The position numbers and the translations under genes are program-made. From Pedobacter sp. Leaf216 (GTDB lineage Bacteria; Bacteroidota; Bacteroidia; Sphingobacteriales; Sphingobacteriaceae), in the NCBI RefSeq assembly GCF_001421515.1, contig NZ_LMKM01000038.1, positions 105,596-169,595 on the forward strand: 64,000 bases of DNA, written 5' to 3'. The notes under the pieces were generated by a model. It was not told the origin of the DNA. It saw nothing but the letters and a program-made list of their open reading frames with translations, and did not search any database. Position 1 is the stretch's first letter, and each line of letters starts with the position of its first letter. Positions 17,289-26,312 of this stretch are shown here, piece after piece.

Positions 17289-18119
17289 ATGTCCCAAAAG
17301 AAATACTTACCTCTGCTACTACTATGCGTTGTTATTTTAAGTTCAATCTTATCGAGTTGTTCTGTACGCAAGCAACATAGCTTATTCAATGCGCCAACAG
17401 ATATTGTTACAGATACGATTAAGCAGGTTTATGTGGTAAATGATCAAGGGCTTAGTGATATTTATTATAAAATTAAAGTTAATGATCAACTGGCCATCCG
17501 GAATGTGCAGAATCCGGAATTTGGAGCAACAAATGGTAATAGCGCAGGAGTTTCAGGCTCAGCAAACTCCAACAGTAACCAAAGTGGCTCCGCTCAGAAT
17601 GTATTGGCTTATGCGGTAGAGCCTGATGGTATGGTTAATTTACCAGCGGTAGGCAGAGTAGAAGTCATCGGCTTAACAAGAAGAGAAGCAGCCATCAAAA
17701 TACAGAATATTTATAAAAGTAAATTGCTCAAAGATCCGATAATTGAATTAACTGTAGTGAATTTGAAGGTTACCTTACTGGGTGAATTTGGAAGACAAGG
17801 AAATTTTTACCTCGAAAAAGACAATACAGATCTCATTGAAATAATAGGAGAAGCTGGTGGGATTACCAAAACGGCAGACCCCAAAAGTTTAAAAATTATT
17901 AGGGGTGATCGCAGCCATCCCGAAATTATCTATGTTAATTTAAACGATATCAATAGCCTGGCTAGTAAGAAACTGGTACTTCAAAATAACGATATTATTG
18001 TTATCCAGCAAACCAAAGGGCAAGCCTTAAGCGAACGTTTACAAAGCTATAATAATATTGTACAGCCTCTATTGGTGGTGATTAACCTTGCAACATTAAT
18101 TTTCGCGCTAACACGTTAA
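17289..18119 (+). CDS. Wza-like polysaccharide export (OPX) lipoprotein
   Basis: 276 residues. The signal sequence ends in the lipobox LSSC (Cys24), so the protein is lipidated and probably sits in the outer membrane. A Poly_export domain (about 50-150, with YYKIKVNDQLAIRNVQNPEF and AVEPDGMVNLPAVGRVEVIGLT) is followed by an SLBB domain (VTLLGEFGRQGNFYL). A C-terminal hydrophobic helix ends the protein, as in OPX proteins. It would form the outer exit channel for the glycan with the Wzc-like kinase encoded next, whose ATG overlaps this stop by one base. Confidence 0.93.
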   Translation: MSQKKYLPLLLLCVVILSSILSSCSVRKQHSLFNAPTDIVTDTIKQVYVVNDQGLSDIYYKIKVNDQLAIRNVQNPEFGATNGNSAGVSGSANSNSNQSGSAQNVLAYAVEPDGMVNLPAVGRVEVIGLTRREAAIKIQNIYKSKLLKDPIIELTVVNLKVTLLGEFGRQGNFYLEKDNTDLIEIIGEAGGITKTADPKSLKIIRGDRSHPEIIYVNLNDINSLASKKLVLQNNDIIVIQQTKGQALSERLQSYNNIVQPLLVVINLATLIFALTR

Positions 18120-20518
18120 TGGAAAAAGAACAGAATTTAGAAGCAAAGGCCGTTAGCCAGCAAATTGATTTTTATAAAATATTCCGTGTTTTTTGGAGTA
18201 GATGGTATTGGATTGCCGGCTGTATAGCTATTGCTTTGGTTATTGCTAAAATTAAGGTATTGTATACTATACCGGTATATCAAACCTATGCTTCATTGAA
18301 ATTACAAGACAGCAACCCGAGCGTAAGCACCAATAACCAGATGCCTACGCAGGTTTATAACTATACGGATAAAATTCAGGCAGAAAGTTTTGTCATCAGG
18401 AGTAACGAAGTAATGTTAAATGCCATTGCTAATCTTGATTATAAAATCTCTTATTACCTTAAAGGAAGAATCAGGACAACAGAACTTTACCCAAATATTC
18501 CATTTCAGATCGAGATCATTAAACAGGATTCAGTCAATTTTAGTAAAGGATTATATGTTGTTGAGGCTTTAGATAAAAACACCTTCAAAATCGGTGACCC
18601 AAATAATCAAAAGGCTCAATTAGTTCCGCATAAATACGGAGAAGTAATAAACTTAGGGAATATGCAGTTCCGGATCCGATCGGAAATTCCAAACGGAAAT
18701 TACAGCTTTAAATTTAATACCAAGGAGGATTTTGTTGGCAGGGCCATGAGTGTAAATGTGGCGGAAGCAGCTCGTTTTACCAATGTAATGAGCTTAAGTT
18801 TAACGGATGGCAACCCAGTATTTGCTGCAGATATGCTTAATGCTATTATGAAGGAATATGTTCGTTACGACTTGATTCAACGGCAGCGATCTGCAAAGCA
18901 AACGGTTGAATTTATCGACAGTCAGTTGGGTTTTATTAATACCGAAGCAGGAAAATCAGGAAGTACCCTTGCAAATTACAAAACGCAGAACAAGATTGTG
19001 GATTTGGGTACTTCAACTTCAATGACTGTAAGTAAACTTGCCGATTTCGAAAAACAAAAAACCGAACTTAACATTAAACTCCTTGGTATAAAACAACTGG
19101 AGGACCAGGTTAACAACAACCGAACTAAGGTTGAAATTGGCCTTGACTTAGAGGGAGAACTGAATTCGGGCCTGGGTTCATTGGTGATGCAGTTAAATAC
19201 CCTTTTGACTAACCGTGAAATTAAGCTTAGCCAATTTACATCAGATTCGCAACCAGTTAAACAAATTGAACAACAGATTTCGAATATCAAATCAGGAATT
19301 AGAAATAATATCCGGCTGATGCGGGAAGGCAATGAGCAAACGCTTCGTTACATTGACAACCAAATTTCAGGAGTAAACCAAAGCATTAGTACTATACCTT
19401 TAAAAGAACAAAACTTTGTTAAATTGAGTACTAATTTTGAAGTGAATAACAAAGTCCGTTCCTATTTATCGGAGAAGAAATTAGAGGCAGAGATGAATGC
19501 GGCAGCCATTGTTGCAGGAGCTGCTATTGTTAATTTTGCCTACCCTTCTTATTTTTCTATTGCATCCGATTCAAATAAGGTATATACATTCGCTATATTA
19601 CTAGGTACGGGGGTAGGAATGGGCTTAATTTTATTAGTGCGCTTCTTAAATCCCTACATCTATGATAAAGAGGCCGTTGAGGGCTTGACAAAAACGCCAA
19701 TCATTGGTGTTATACGTAAATTTCCTGATTTTATAGATCAGGACAATCGGCAAGCATTGTCGATTGCCAAGCCCAAATCAGTTTTTGCCGAATCTGTCCG
19801 TTCTGTAAGAACTAACCTAAGCTTTTTGGCCAGTCATAAACAAAGTAAAATAATTTGCGTTACCTCAGAAATCTCAGGAGAAGGAAAATCATTTGTTACT
19901 CTGAACCTTGCCGGCACTTTAGCGCTAATCGATAAGAAAGTAATATTAATTGCTGCGGATTTACGTAAATCCAGACTACACAAGGCTTTCGATGTTGATA
20001 ATAAAAAAGGCTTAAGTTCGGTACTCTCCGGGCAGCATCAACTTGAAGATGTGTTGATCCACGATGAAATTCACCGTATAGACTTTATTCCCTCAGGACC
20101 TGTTCCACCTAATCCGTCTGAACTATTGCACACAGTTTTTATGCAAAATTTACTTCGAAATTTAGAAAAAGAATATGATTACGTACTGGTTGATACTGCA
20201 CCCGTTGGTTTGGTATCAGATGCTATTCCCCTCATCCGACAATCTGATGTGAATTTATTTGTGATCCGTTCAGGTGTGTCACAACAAAGGGCTGCAAGCA
20301 TCCCTGAGAGGCTATCCAGGGAGTATGGCCTTAACAATCTAGCTATTGTACTTAATGCTTTTGGCGACGATGCGCTTTATTCGAATTATTATACTACTGA
20401 TTACAGTCGTGGAGGTGGAAACAGCACTTACTATTATTCTGATTACTCTGGTTATTCTGGCTCTGGCTATTATGATGAGGAGAAACGAAAATGGTGGATG
20501 TTTTGGAAAAGGAAATAA
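18119..20518 (+). CDS. Wzc-like chain-length regulator and BY-kinase
   Basis: 799 residues. An N-terminal Wzz domain with a membrane helix (about 30-50), a long periplasmic coiled-coil region, a second membrane helix (about 490-512), then a cytoplasmic tyrosine kinase: Walker A SGEGKS (586-591), Walker A' IAADLRKS (about 613), Walker B VLVDTAP (about 690). The C-terminal tail is very rich in Tyr (TYYYSDYSGYSGSGYYDEE), the autophosphorylation cluster of BY-kinases. It controls chain length and export with the Wza-like protein encoded just upstream. It is complete and fused, unlike the split kinases of Gram-positives. Confidence 0.95.
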   Translation: MEKEQNLEAKAVSQQIDFYKIFRVFWSRWYWIAGCIAIALVIAKIKVLYTIPVYQTYASLKLQDSNPSVSTNNQMPTQVYNYTDKIQAESFVIRSNEVMLNAIANLDYKISYYLKGRIRTTELYPNIPFQIEIIKQDSVNFSKGLYVVEALDKNTFKIGDPNNQKAQLVPHKYGEVINLGNMQFRIRSEIPNGNYSFKFNTKEDFVGRAMSVNVAEAARFTNVMSLSLTDGNPVFAADMLNAIMKEYVRYDLIQRQRSAKQTVEFIDSQLGFINTEAGKSGSTLANYKTQNKIVDLGTSTSMTVSKLADFEKQKTELNIKLLGIKQLEDQVNNNRTKVEIGLDLEGELNSGLGSLVMQLNTLLTNREIKLSQFTSDSQPVKQIEQQISNIKSGIRNNIRLMREGNEQTLRYIDNQISGVNQSISTIPLKEQNFVKLSTNFEVNNKVRSYLSEKKLEAEMNAAAIVAGAAIVNFAYPSYFSIASDSNKVYTFAILLGTGVGMGLILLVRFLNPYIYDKEAVEGLTKTPIIGVIRKFPDFIDQDNRQALSIAKPKSVFAESVRSVRTNLSFLASHKQSKIICVTSEISGEGKSFVTLNLAGTLALIDKKVILIAADLRKSRLHKAFDVDNKKGLSSVLSGQHQLEDVLIHDEIHRIDFIPSGPVPPNPSELLHTVFMQNLLRNLEKEYDYVLVDTAPVGLVSDAIPLIRQSDVNLFVIRSGVSQQRAASIPERLSREYGLNNLAIVLNAFGDDALYSNYYTTDYSRGGGNSTYYYSDYSGYSGSGYYDEEKRKWWMFWKRK

Positions 20519-20658
20519 GATCAATTGGTTAAACAATGCCATTCATTGATCAATAGTTCATGGTTAATTGGTGTGGAAAAGGTTAATTGATATCTACCAA
20601 TAGGGTGGTATGATTGAAATGTTGAAGTGAGCAAGGATTTTTATAAAGATTAAGCTTA

Positions 20659-21162
20659 ATGATTGATCAAAATTACAGGTGGTATCCGGTTTACACGCGT
20701 TCGAGAGCAGAAAAAAAGGCATTTGATGAATTGACCAGAAAAGGCATTCCAGCTTATTTACCGCTTAAAAAAACGGTTAAACAATGGAGCGACCGTAAAA
20801 AAATAGTTGAGGAGGCCTTAATTAAATCCTACCTGTTTGTGTATATTTCTGCAAAAGAATATGCTGAAGTTTTGATGACCAACGGCATTGCAAGGTTCAT
20901 TTATTTCTCCAGCCAAATCGCGTATATACCCGAACAACAAATTAACGACCTTAAACTTCTGCTTGCGACTGATGCAGATCTTGAGGTTTTTGAATATGAC
21001 ATTAAACCTGGTGAACGGGTGCTAATTAAAGCAGGTCCGTTTAAAGGAATTATGGCCGAATTGGTATCAATACAAAATAAACAACGTATCATTTTACGTT
21101 TACAAAATATGGGCTACGCTATTGAGATTAATACATCTGTTGCGTTTGTGGAACCAGTTTGA
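20659..21162 (+). CDS. UpxY-family (NusG/RfaH-like) transcription antiterminator
   Basis: 167 residues. A NusG N-terminal domain (RWYPVYTRSRAEKKAFDELTRKGIPAYLPL, about 7-36, and KSYLFVYI) is followed by a KOW domain (KPGERVLIKAGPFKGIMAE, about 116-135). UpxY proteins of Bacteroides bind RNA polymerase in the leader of their own polysaccharide operon and let it read through long gene sets. Here it sits after the wzc-like gene and directly before about 33 kb of same-strand genes, with a 199-base leader containing two hairpins. Its job is probably to drive that distal part (inference). Confidence 0.9.
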   Translation: MIDQNYRWYPVYTRSRAEKKAFDELTRKGIPAYLPLKKTVKQWSDRKKIVEEALIKSYLFVYISAKEYAEVLMTNGIARFIYFSSQIAYIPEQQINDLKLLLATDADLEVFEYDIKPGERVLIKAGPFKGIMAELVSIQNKQRIILRLQNMGYAIEINTSVAFVEPV

Positions 21163-21361
21163 AGCTAAAGAGAAGTAAGATGTGAGCAAGTGCGCCGTTT
21201 AGTGAACTGCATGCGAACAGAAAAAAGCTAAACAAGTATAAATCTGTTTAGCTGGATTGGTGAGTGGGAAAATACATTATTAAAATGTCAGTCAATTTTA
21301 AAATAAAAATGTGACTGAGAGGGCGAAGCTGTGTCCGGGCAAAGATGGAAGGTTAAAATAA
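21163..21361 (+). promoter_or_regulatory. Leader region with two hairpins between the UpxY and asnB genes
   Basis: 199 bases without a gene. Hairpin 1: perfect 9-bp stem AGCTAAACA/TGTTTAGCT (21226-21234 and 21245-21253) after an A6 tract, so its T-run is on the minus strand. Hairpin 2: perfect 7-bp stem TCAGTCA/TGACTGA (21288-21294 and 21312-21318) with an A/T-only interior. Either could be a pause or attenuation element read by the UpxY protein; this is inference. Confidence 0.4.
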
Positions 21362-23170
21362 ATGTGTAGAATAGCAGGCATAATCGACCGGAATAAACCG
21401 ATCAATATACTTGAGCAGGAAGTAAAAGGCATGTGTACGATAATGGCTCATGGCGGTCCCGATGGTGAAGGATTTTATGCCAATAGAAGTGATGGGATTG
21501 TAATGGGGCATAGACGTTTGGCCCTCCTGGATTTATCTCCAAACGGGCATCAGCCTATGCATTACCAACAGGGTAAATTAGTCGTTTCTTTTAATGGCGA
21601 GATATACAATTATCTAGAACTTAAGAAAGAACTTCAAAAATCAGGCTTTCAGTTTAAAACCGAATGTGATACCGAAGTAATTTTAGCTGGCTATGCGGCC
21701 TGGGGAGTTGAAAGCTTCAGTAAATTTAAAGGAATGTTCGCTTTTTGTTTGTATGATGCTGTTAAACAGCTCAGTTTTCTTGTTAGAGATCATTCAGGCA
21801 TTAAACCTCTTTATTTTTATGCAAACGCGAAACATCTGGTTTTCTCATCGGAAGTTAAAGCTTTCTCGCGTACTGATTATGCGTATACCGAAGATCCAAA
21901 TTGGAAAATATATTTCCTGGCTTTCGGGCATTTACCAGAGCCATATACCACTTTTAACGAAGTGCAAATGCTGCCTAAAGGAAATTATCTGATCTGGCAA
22001 CATCAAACAGATACTTTTCAAATCATAAGCTATGTTAAACAACAAGCGATCGCGAATATTTTTGATCGCAATGAGGCTAAAATTGCTGTACAAAAAAGTT
22101 TAAATACCGCTGTTAAAAGGCATCTGCTAGCAGACGCCAAAATCGGTGTATTTTTGAGTGGAGGTATAGACAGTAGTATTTTGAGTTTGCTTGCCGATCA
22201 AATTCAAATGCAGAATACACTAAATGTCAATCCAATCAACACGGTATCAATCAATTTCGAAGAAGCTGAATTTTCTGAGAAAGTTTACCAGGATGCCATT
22301 GTGCAGAAAATGCATGGAAATCATTCGGAGTATACCATTACTCCTACCCTCTTCAATAAACATTTCCCTACTGCGCTTAAAGCCATGGATCAACCCACTG
22401 CTGATGGGATTAATTCGTGGTTTGTCAATTACTTCGCAAAGGAGAGTGGTTTAAAGGCTGTTCTTTCTGGCATTGGTACTGATGAATTATTTGGAGGTTA
22501 CCCTTCTTTTAAGCGCATGGGATTGGTAAAGTTGCTGAAAAAGGTACCCAGATCGGTTCTTCGGAAAAGCATTCATTTAAAAACGGCAGCCCTGAAAAGG
22601 ATTTATTATTTAAGTTATCAAAATACGGTTGGTGAGTATCTTTTCTTAAGGGGCATATTTACGCCTGATGAAATTGCAAAATTGTTATCGTGTTCCATCG
22701 AAATGGTAAATGGCGTACTGCAACAGGCTAACATTGGCACTGTAAAACCGGAGTTAAAGGATGGTGACAGGGCCAGCTGGTTGGAATGTAACTTATACAT
22801 GCAAAATCAGTTACTTAAGGATACCGACGCAATGAGTATGCAACATGGTGTGGAGGTTCGCGTACCTTTTTTAGATCGGGATTTGCTTGAAACGCTAAAT
22901 ACTATCAATTCGAAAATAAAGTTTGAAGGCAAACGGCCAAAATCATTTTTGATCAATACTTTTTCTTCCATACTCCCCCGGTTAATCTGGGATCGAAATA
23001 AAATGGGGTTTACTTTCCCATTTCAACATTGGTTAAGGAAAGACGAACAATTTTTAGGTTTAATTAAAACCAGTGAAAATCAGTTTGCAGCGAAAATGGT
23101 AAATGATTTTAGACAGGGTAATTTACACTGGAGCAAGGCAATGTCACTATACCATGTATTTAGGCGTTAG
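21362..23170 (+). CDS. asnB: Asparagine synthase (glutamine-hydrolysing), EPS-associated
   Basis: 602 residues. The N-terminal class II glutaminase starts MCRIAGI with nucleophile Cys2, and FNGEIYNY binds glutamine. The C-terminal synthase domain has the PP-loop LSGGIDSS (about 265-272) and SGIGTDELFGGYPSF. It amidates aspartate, or in polysaccharide loci perhaps a uronic acid carboxylate. Such asnB-like genes are common in exopolysaccharide and O-antigen clusters, where the true acceptor may be a sugar acid (inference). It heads the long gene run after the leader at 21163-21361. Confidence 0.93.
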   Translation: MCRIAGIIDRNKPINILEQEVKGMCTIMAHGGPDGEGFYANRSDGIVMGHRRLALLDLSPNGHQPMHYQQGKLVVSFNGEIYNYLELKKELQKSGFQFKTECDTEVILAGYAAWGVESFSKFKGMFAFCLYDAVKQLSFLVRDHSGIKPLYFYANAKHLVFSSEVKAFSRTDYAYTEDPNWKIYFLAFGHLPEPYTTFNEVQMLPKGNYLIWQHQTDTFQIISYVKQQAIANIFDRNEAKIAVQKSLNTAVKRHLLADAKIGVFLSGGIDSSILSLLADQIQMQNTLNVNPINTVSINFEEAEFSEKVYQDAIVQKMHGNHSEYTITPTLFNKHFPTALKAMDQPTADGINSWFVNYFAKESGLKAVLSGIGTDELFGGYPSFKRMGLVKLLKKVPRSVLRKSIHLKTAALKRIYYLSYQNTVGEYLFLRGIFTPDEIAKLLSCSIEMVNGVLQQANIGTVKPELKDGDRASWLECNLYMQNQLLKDTDAMSMQHGVEVRVPFLDRDLLETLNTINSKIKFEGKRPKSFLINTFSSILPRLIWDRNKMGFTFPFQHWLRKDEQFLGLIKTSENQFAAKMVNDFRQGNLHWSKAMSLYHVFRR

Positions 23171-23181
23171 TAAAAACGAAT

Positions 23182-24321
23182 TTGAAAAGCGTAAAAGTTT
23201 TATTTTTAACCTTACATACCTTCAGTTTAACTGGAGGGATAGAAAAAGTAAGTAAAACTTTTGCAAAAACACTTGATGATTTGATGGCAAGAGCTGAGAT
23301 AAAATCTTATAATGTATTGTCGATGTACGATGACCAGGCTGATTTTGCTTATGTATCATCAAGCTCATTTAAAGGCTACTCTGGCAGAAAAGCAGCTTTT
23401 GGCTTGGCTACCCTTAAACAGGGATTAAAAGCAGATGTGGTGGTTTTAAGTCATGTGCATTTATTAATCTTTGCTAAAGTCATTAAAAAGTTGAAGCCAG
23501 CAGTCAGGGTTATTCTTTTTGCCCACGGTATAGAGCTATGGCATTCATTGGCCGATTGGAAAAAAAAAATGCTTAAAAGCATAGAGATCTGGTCGGTAAG
23601 CCGGTATACAGCTACGCAGATTATTAGGCAGCACGGCATTTCGGGTACTCAGATTAAAGTACTGAACAATTGTTTGGATCCCTATTTTAAAATAATTGAG
23701 CCAGCATTAAAACCAGATACACTCCTTAAAAAACATGGGATTAAAAGCACTCAAAAAGTATTGTTGAGCATCTGCCGTTTATCTTCATCCGAACAATATA
23801 AAGGTTACGATTCGGTAATTGGCTGCATGAAACAGGTTCTTCAGCATTATCCGGATTTGGTTTATTTACTTGTTGGAAAAGCTGATCAAATCGAATTGGC
23901 ACGGATCAATTCGCTCATTATTGAAGCTAAACTTGAAAAAAACGTCATACTTACGGGTTTTGTGTCTGATGAGGAACTAAACTTATACTATCAATTGGCA
24001 GATGTATTTGCAATGCCGAGCAAAGCAGAGGGTTTCGGGCTTGTATTTATAGAAGCTGCGGCGCATGGCTGTGCCGTTATCGGAGGGAATGCTGATGGTA
24101 GCACAGATGCGTTAATGGATGGAAAACTGGGTATCCTTGTGGATGCATGTAATACATCCGAAATTGGTAAAGAGGTGATTAGCGCATTGCAAAAAGAAAA
24201 ACATGATGCAAAAGCAATCCAAAAGCTTTGTTTTGAAACATTTGGATACACACAATATAGAAAAAAGGTTGCTGATTTGTTATTTCAGCATAGGCCAATG
24301 AACGAAAAAAAGTATGCATAA
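23182..24321 (+). CDS. Family 4 glycosyltransferase
   Basis: 379 residues, TTG start 11 bases after asnB. GT-B fold of family 4: the N-terminal TFSLTGGIEKVSKTFAKTL loop binds the donor or acceptor, and the C-terminal half holds LLSICRLSSSEQYKGYD, and EGFGLVFIEAAAHG with the EX7E catalytic/nucleotide element. It transfers a sugar with retention of configuration in the cytoplasm. Its stop overlaps the ABC permease start by 8 bases, so translation is coupled. Confidence 0.9.
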   Translation: MKSVKVLFLTLHTFSLTGGIEKVSKTFAKTLDDLMARAEIKSYNVLSMYDDQADFAYVSSSSFKGYSGRKAAFGLATLKQGLKADVVVLSHVHLLIFAKVIKKLKPAVRVILFAHGIELWHSLADWKKKMLKSIEIWSVSRYTATQIIRQHGISGTQIKVLNNCLDPYFKIIEPALKPDTLLKKHGIKSTQKVLLSICRLSSSEQYKGYDSVIGCMKQVLQHYPDLVYLLVGKADQIELARINSLIIEAKLEKNVILTGFVSDEELNLYYQLADVFAMPSKAEGFGLVFIEAAAHGCAVIGGNADGSTDALMDGKLGILVDACNTSEIGKEVISALQKEKHDAKAIQKLCFETFGYTQYRKKVADLLFQHRPMNEKKYA

Positions 24322-25168
24322 CGAAGAGCACGGCTGGACTATTGAGGCTAAAGCTTCTTTATTCGATTTAAAACTTAACGAGATATGGGCCTATCGCGAT
24401 CTGCTTTGGCTTTTGGTTAGGCGCGATTTTGTTTCCTTCTATAAACAGACTATTTTAGGTCCGTTATGGTTTTTCATTCAACCTTTATTTACGACTGTCA
24501 TCTTCACTTTTATCTTTGGAAATCTTGCGGGTATCTCTACTGATGGACTTCCAAAACCACTTTTTTACATGGCCGGTATCACTGCATGGAATTACTTTTC
24601 GGACTGTTTAACCAAAACCTCTACAGTTTTCAGAGATAATGCAGGTATTTTCGGGAAAGTATATTTCCCCAGATTAATTATGCCTTTGAGTATTGTGGTA
24701 AGTAATCTGGTGCGTTTTGGTGTACAGATGGTTCTCTTTCTGATCATGTCCGGCTATTACTATTTATCCGGTGCAAATTTTCATCCTTCATGGGCTATAT
24801 CACTAATTCCTGTTGTGGTAATTTTAATGGCCTTATTGGGTTTGGGCACAGGGATGATCATCTCAGCCATGACTACTAAATACCGCGATCTGGCATTTCT
24901 CGTCGGATTTGGCGTGCAATTGTTAATGTATGCTACCACCGTAATCTACCCATTATCTGTTGCGCTTACTAAATACCCCAAATATGCCTGGATTATTAAA
25001 TATAACCCAATGACGCCTATTTTAGAAACCTTTAGGTTTGGTTTTTTGGGCGAAGGCAGTTTTAGCTGGGCAAGTTTAGGGTATGCGACAGTGGTTACAT
25101 TGGGGCTACTCGCTTTTGGAATTGTGATTTTTAATAAAGTTGAACGGAATTTTGTTGATACGGTTTAG
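24314..25168 (+). CDS. Polysaccharide ABC transporter permease (Wzm-like)
   Basis: 284 residues with six membrane helices. An ABC2-type permease: the amphipathic N-terminus WAYRDLLWLLVRRDFVSFYKQTILGPLWFFIQPL is the classic start of Wzm/KpsM/TagG proteins. The pair with the Wzt-like ATPase at 26312 would export a lipid-linked glycan or glycan part across the inner membrane. Unusually, an acyltransferase gene is inserted between permease and ATPase. Confidence 0.93.
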   Translation: MHNEEHGWTIEAKASLFDLKLNEIWAYRDLLWLLVRRDFVSFYKQTILGPLWFFIQPLFTTVIFTFIFGNLAGISTDGLPKPLFYMAGITAWNYFSDCLTKTSTVFRDNAGIFGKVYFPRLIMPLSIVVSNLVRFGVQMVLFLIMSGYYYLSGANFHPSWAISLIPVVVILMALLGLGTGMIISAMTTKYRDLAFLVGFGVQLLMYATTVIYPLSVALTKYPKYAWIIKYNPMTPILETFRFGFLGEGSFSWASLGYATVVTLGLLAFGIVIFNKVERNFVDTV

Positions 25169-25178
25169 AAATTAAATA

Positions 25179-26312
25179 ATGCCCTTTCTTACTTCAAATA
25201 ATTTAAAATTAATTATAGTAAAGTTAAATTCAAATTTAACTACTCCAGAATTTTTAGACAAGACTTATCTTCCATCGCTCGATGGCTGGAGAGCAGTAGC
25301 AATATTGATGGTAATTTTAGGACATGCTAAACTAAGCATTCAAGAAAATTCAATCGGCTATAAATTTTTAGAAACCTTTATATATCCGGATCTTGGAGTG
25401 AGGATTTTTTTTATATTAAGTGGGTTTTTGATAACCAGTTTGCTATTGAAAGAGCTTATTTCAACAGGAAAAATAATTTTAATACACTTTTTAGCTAAAC
25501 GGGCCCTTAGAATTTTCCCAGTGTTGTATTTGTATACCATTACAGTTTTCATGGTATCTTCTCACTATCAACTGAATATAACAAACGTCCAGTTTCTAGG
25601 AATGCTATTTTATTACACTAATTTTATCATGTTTAATCTTCCATGGCTTTGTGGGCACACTTGGTCACTATCAGTGGAAGAACAATTTTATGTTTTATGG
25701 CCAATCATGATTTATTTTTTAAAGAATAGAATTTGGTGGTGTACTTTACTGATAATTGTTTTGACACAATTTTTGCGGATATTATGGTATAAAGCCGGTT
25801 TTTACATAGAAACATTGGGGCCTTTCTTTAATGGTGCAGATGCAATATTTTTAGGGTCACTGCTTTCTATCTTATGTTTCAGAGGAGTCTTTAATTCCTT
25901 TGAGAAGTATTGGTTAAAAGGATATCTATATTTAGCAGCGATAATTTTAATTTTCTTTATCTATTATTGCACTCATAGAGGAATGTTTGGTAAATTATTA
26001 TTACCGCTAGGACATATAGTTTCAGACACAGCTATAGCTTATCTGCTTCTGGCTACAATTATTAATACAAAGGGATTAACATTCAAAATTTTAAATAATC
26101 CTTTAATGGTTAAGTTAGGCATTATTTCATACAGCTTATACATCTGGCAACAGCTTTTTATAATTCCAATTAACTTTTATCCAAACGTGTTACCGCGAGC
26201 TGCATTTCCATTTAATATTTTAATTTCTATTATCGCTGCTTTATTATCCTACTATGGTTTCGAAAGATATTTTCTTAACTTGAAAAAACGTCTAAAACCT
26301 AATATTTTATAA
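25179..26312 (+). CDS. Acyltransferase family 3 (OafA/YrhL-like) membrane protein
   Basis: 377 residues with about ten membrane helices. The family motifs are visible: YLPSLDGWRAVAILMVILGHA with the catalytic His region, RIFFILSGFLITSLL, and HTWSLSVEEQFYVLWP. Family members transfer acyl (often O-acetyl) groups to sugars in the membrane. Here the likely role is to acylate the glycan. It overlaps the Wzt-like gene by one base (TAATG). The first 25 residues are unusual for the family, and the start may be internal. The gene is AT-rich. Confidence 0.92.
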   Translation: MPFLTSNNLKLIIVKLNSNLTTPEFLDKTYLPSLDGWRAVAILMVILGHAKLSIQENSIGYKFLETFIYPDLGVRIFFILSGFLITSLLLKELISTGKIILIHFLAKRALRIFPVLYLYTITVFMVSSHYQLNITNVQFLGMLFYYTNFIMFNLPWLCGHTWSLSVEEQFYVLWPIMIYFLKNRIWWCTLLIIVLTQFLRILWYKAGFYIETLGPFFNGADAIFLGSLLSILCFRGVFNSFEKYWLKGYLYLAAIILIFFIYYCTHRGMFGKLLLPLGHIVSDTAIAYLLLATIINTKGLTFKILNNPLMVKLGIISYSLYIWQQLFIIPINFYPNVLPRAAFPFNILISIIAALLSYYGFERYFLNLKKRLKPNIL

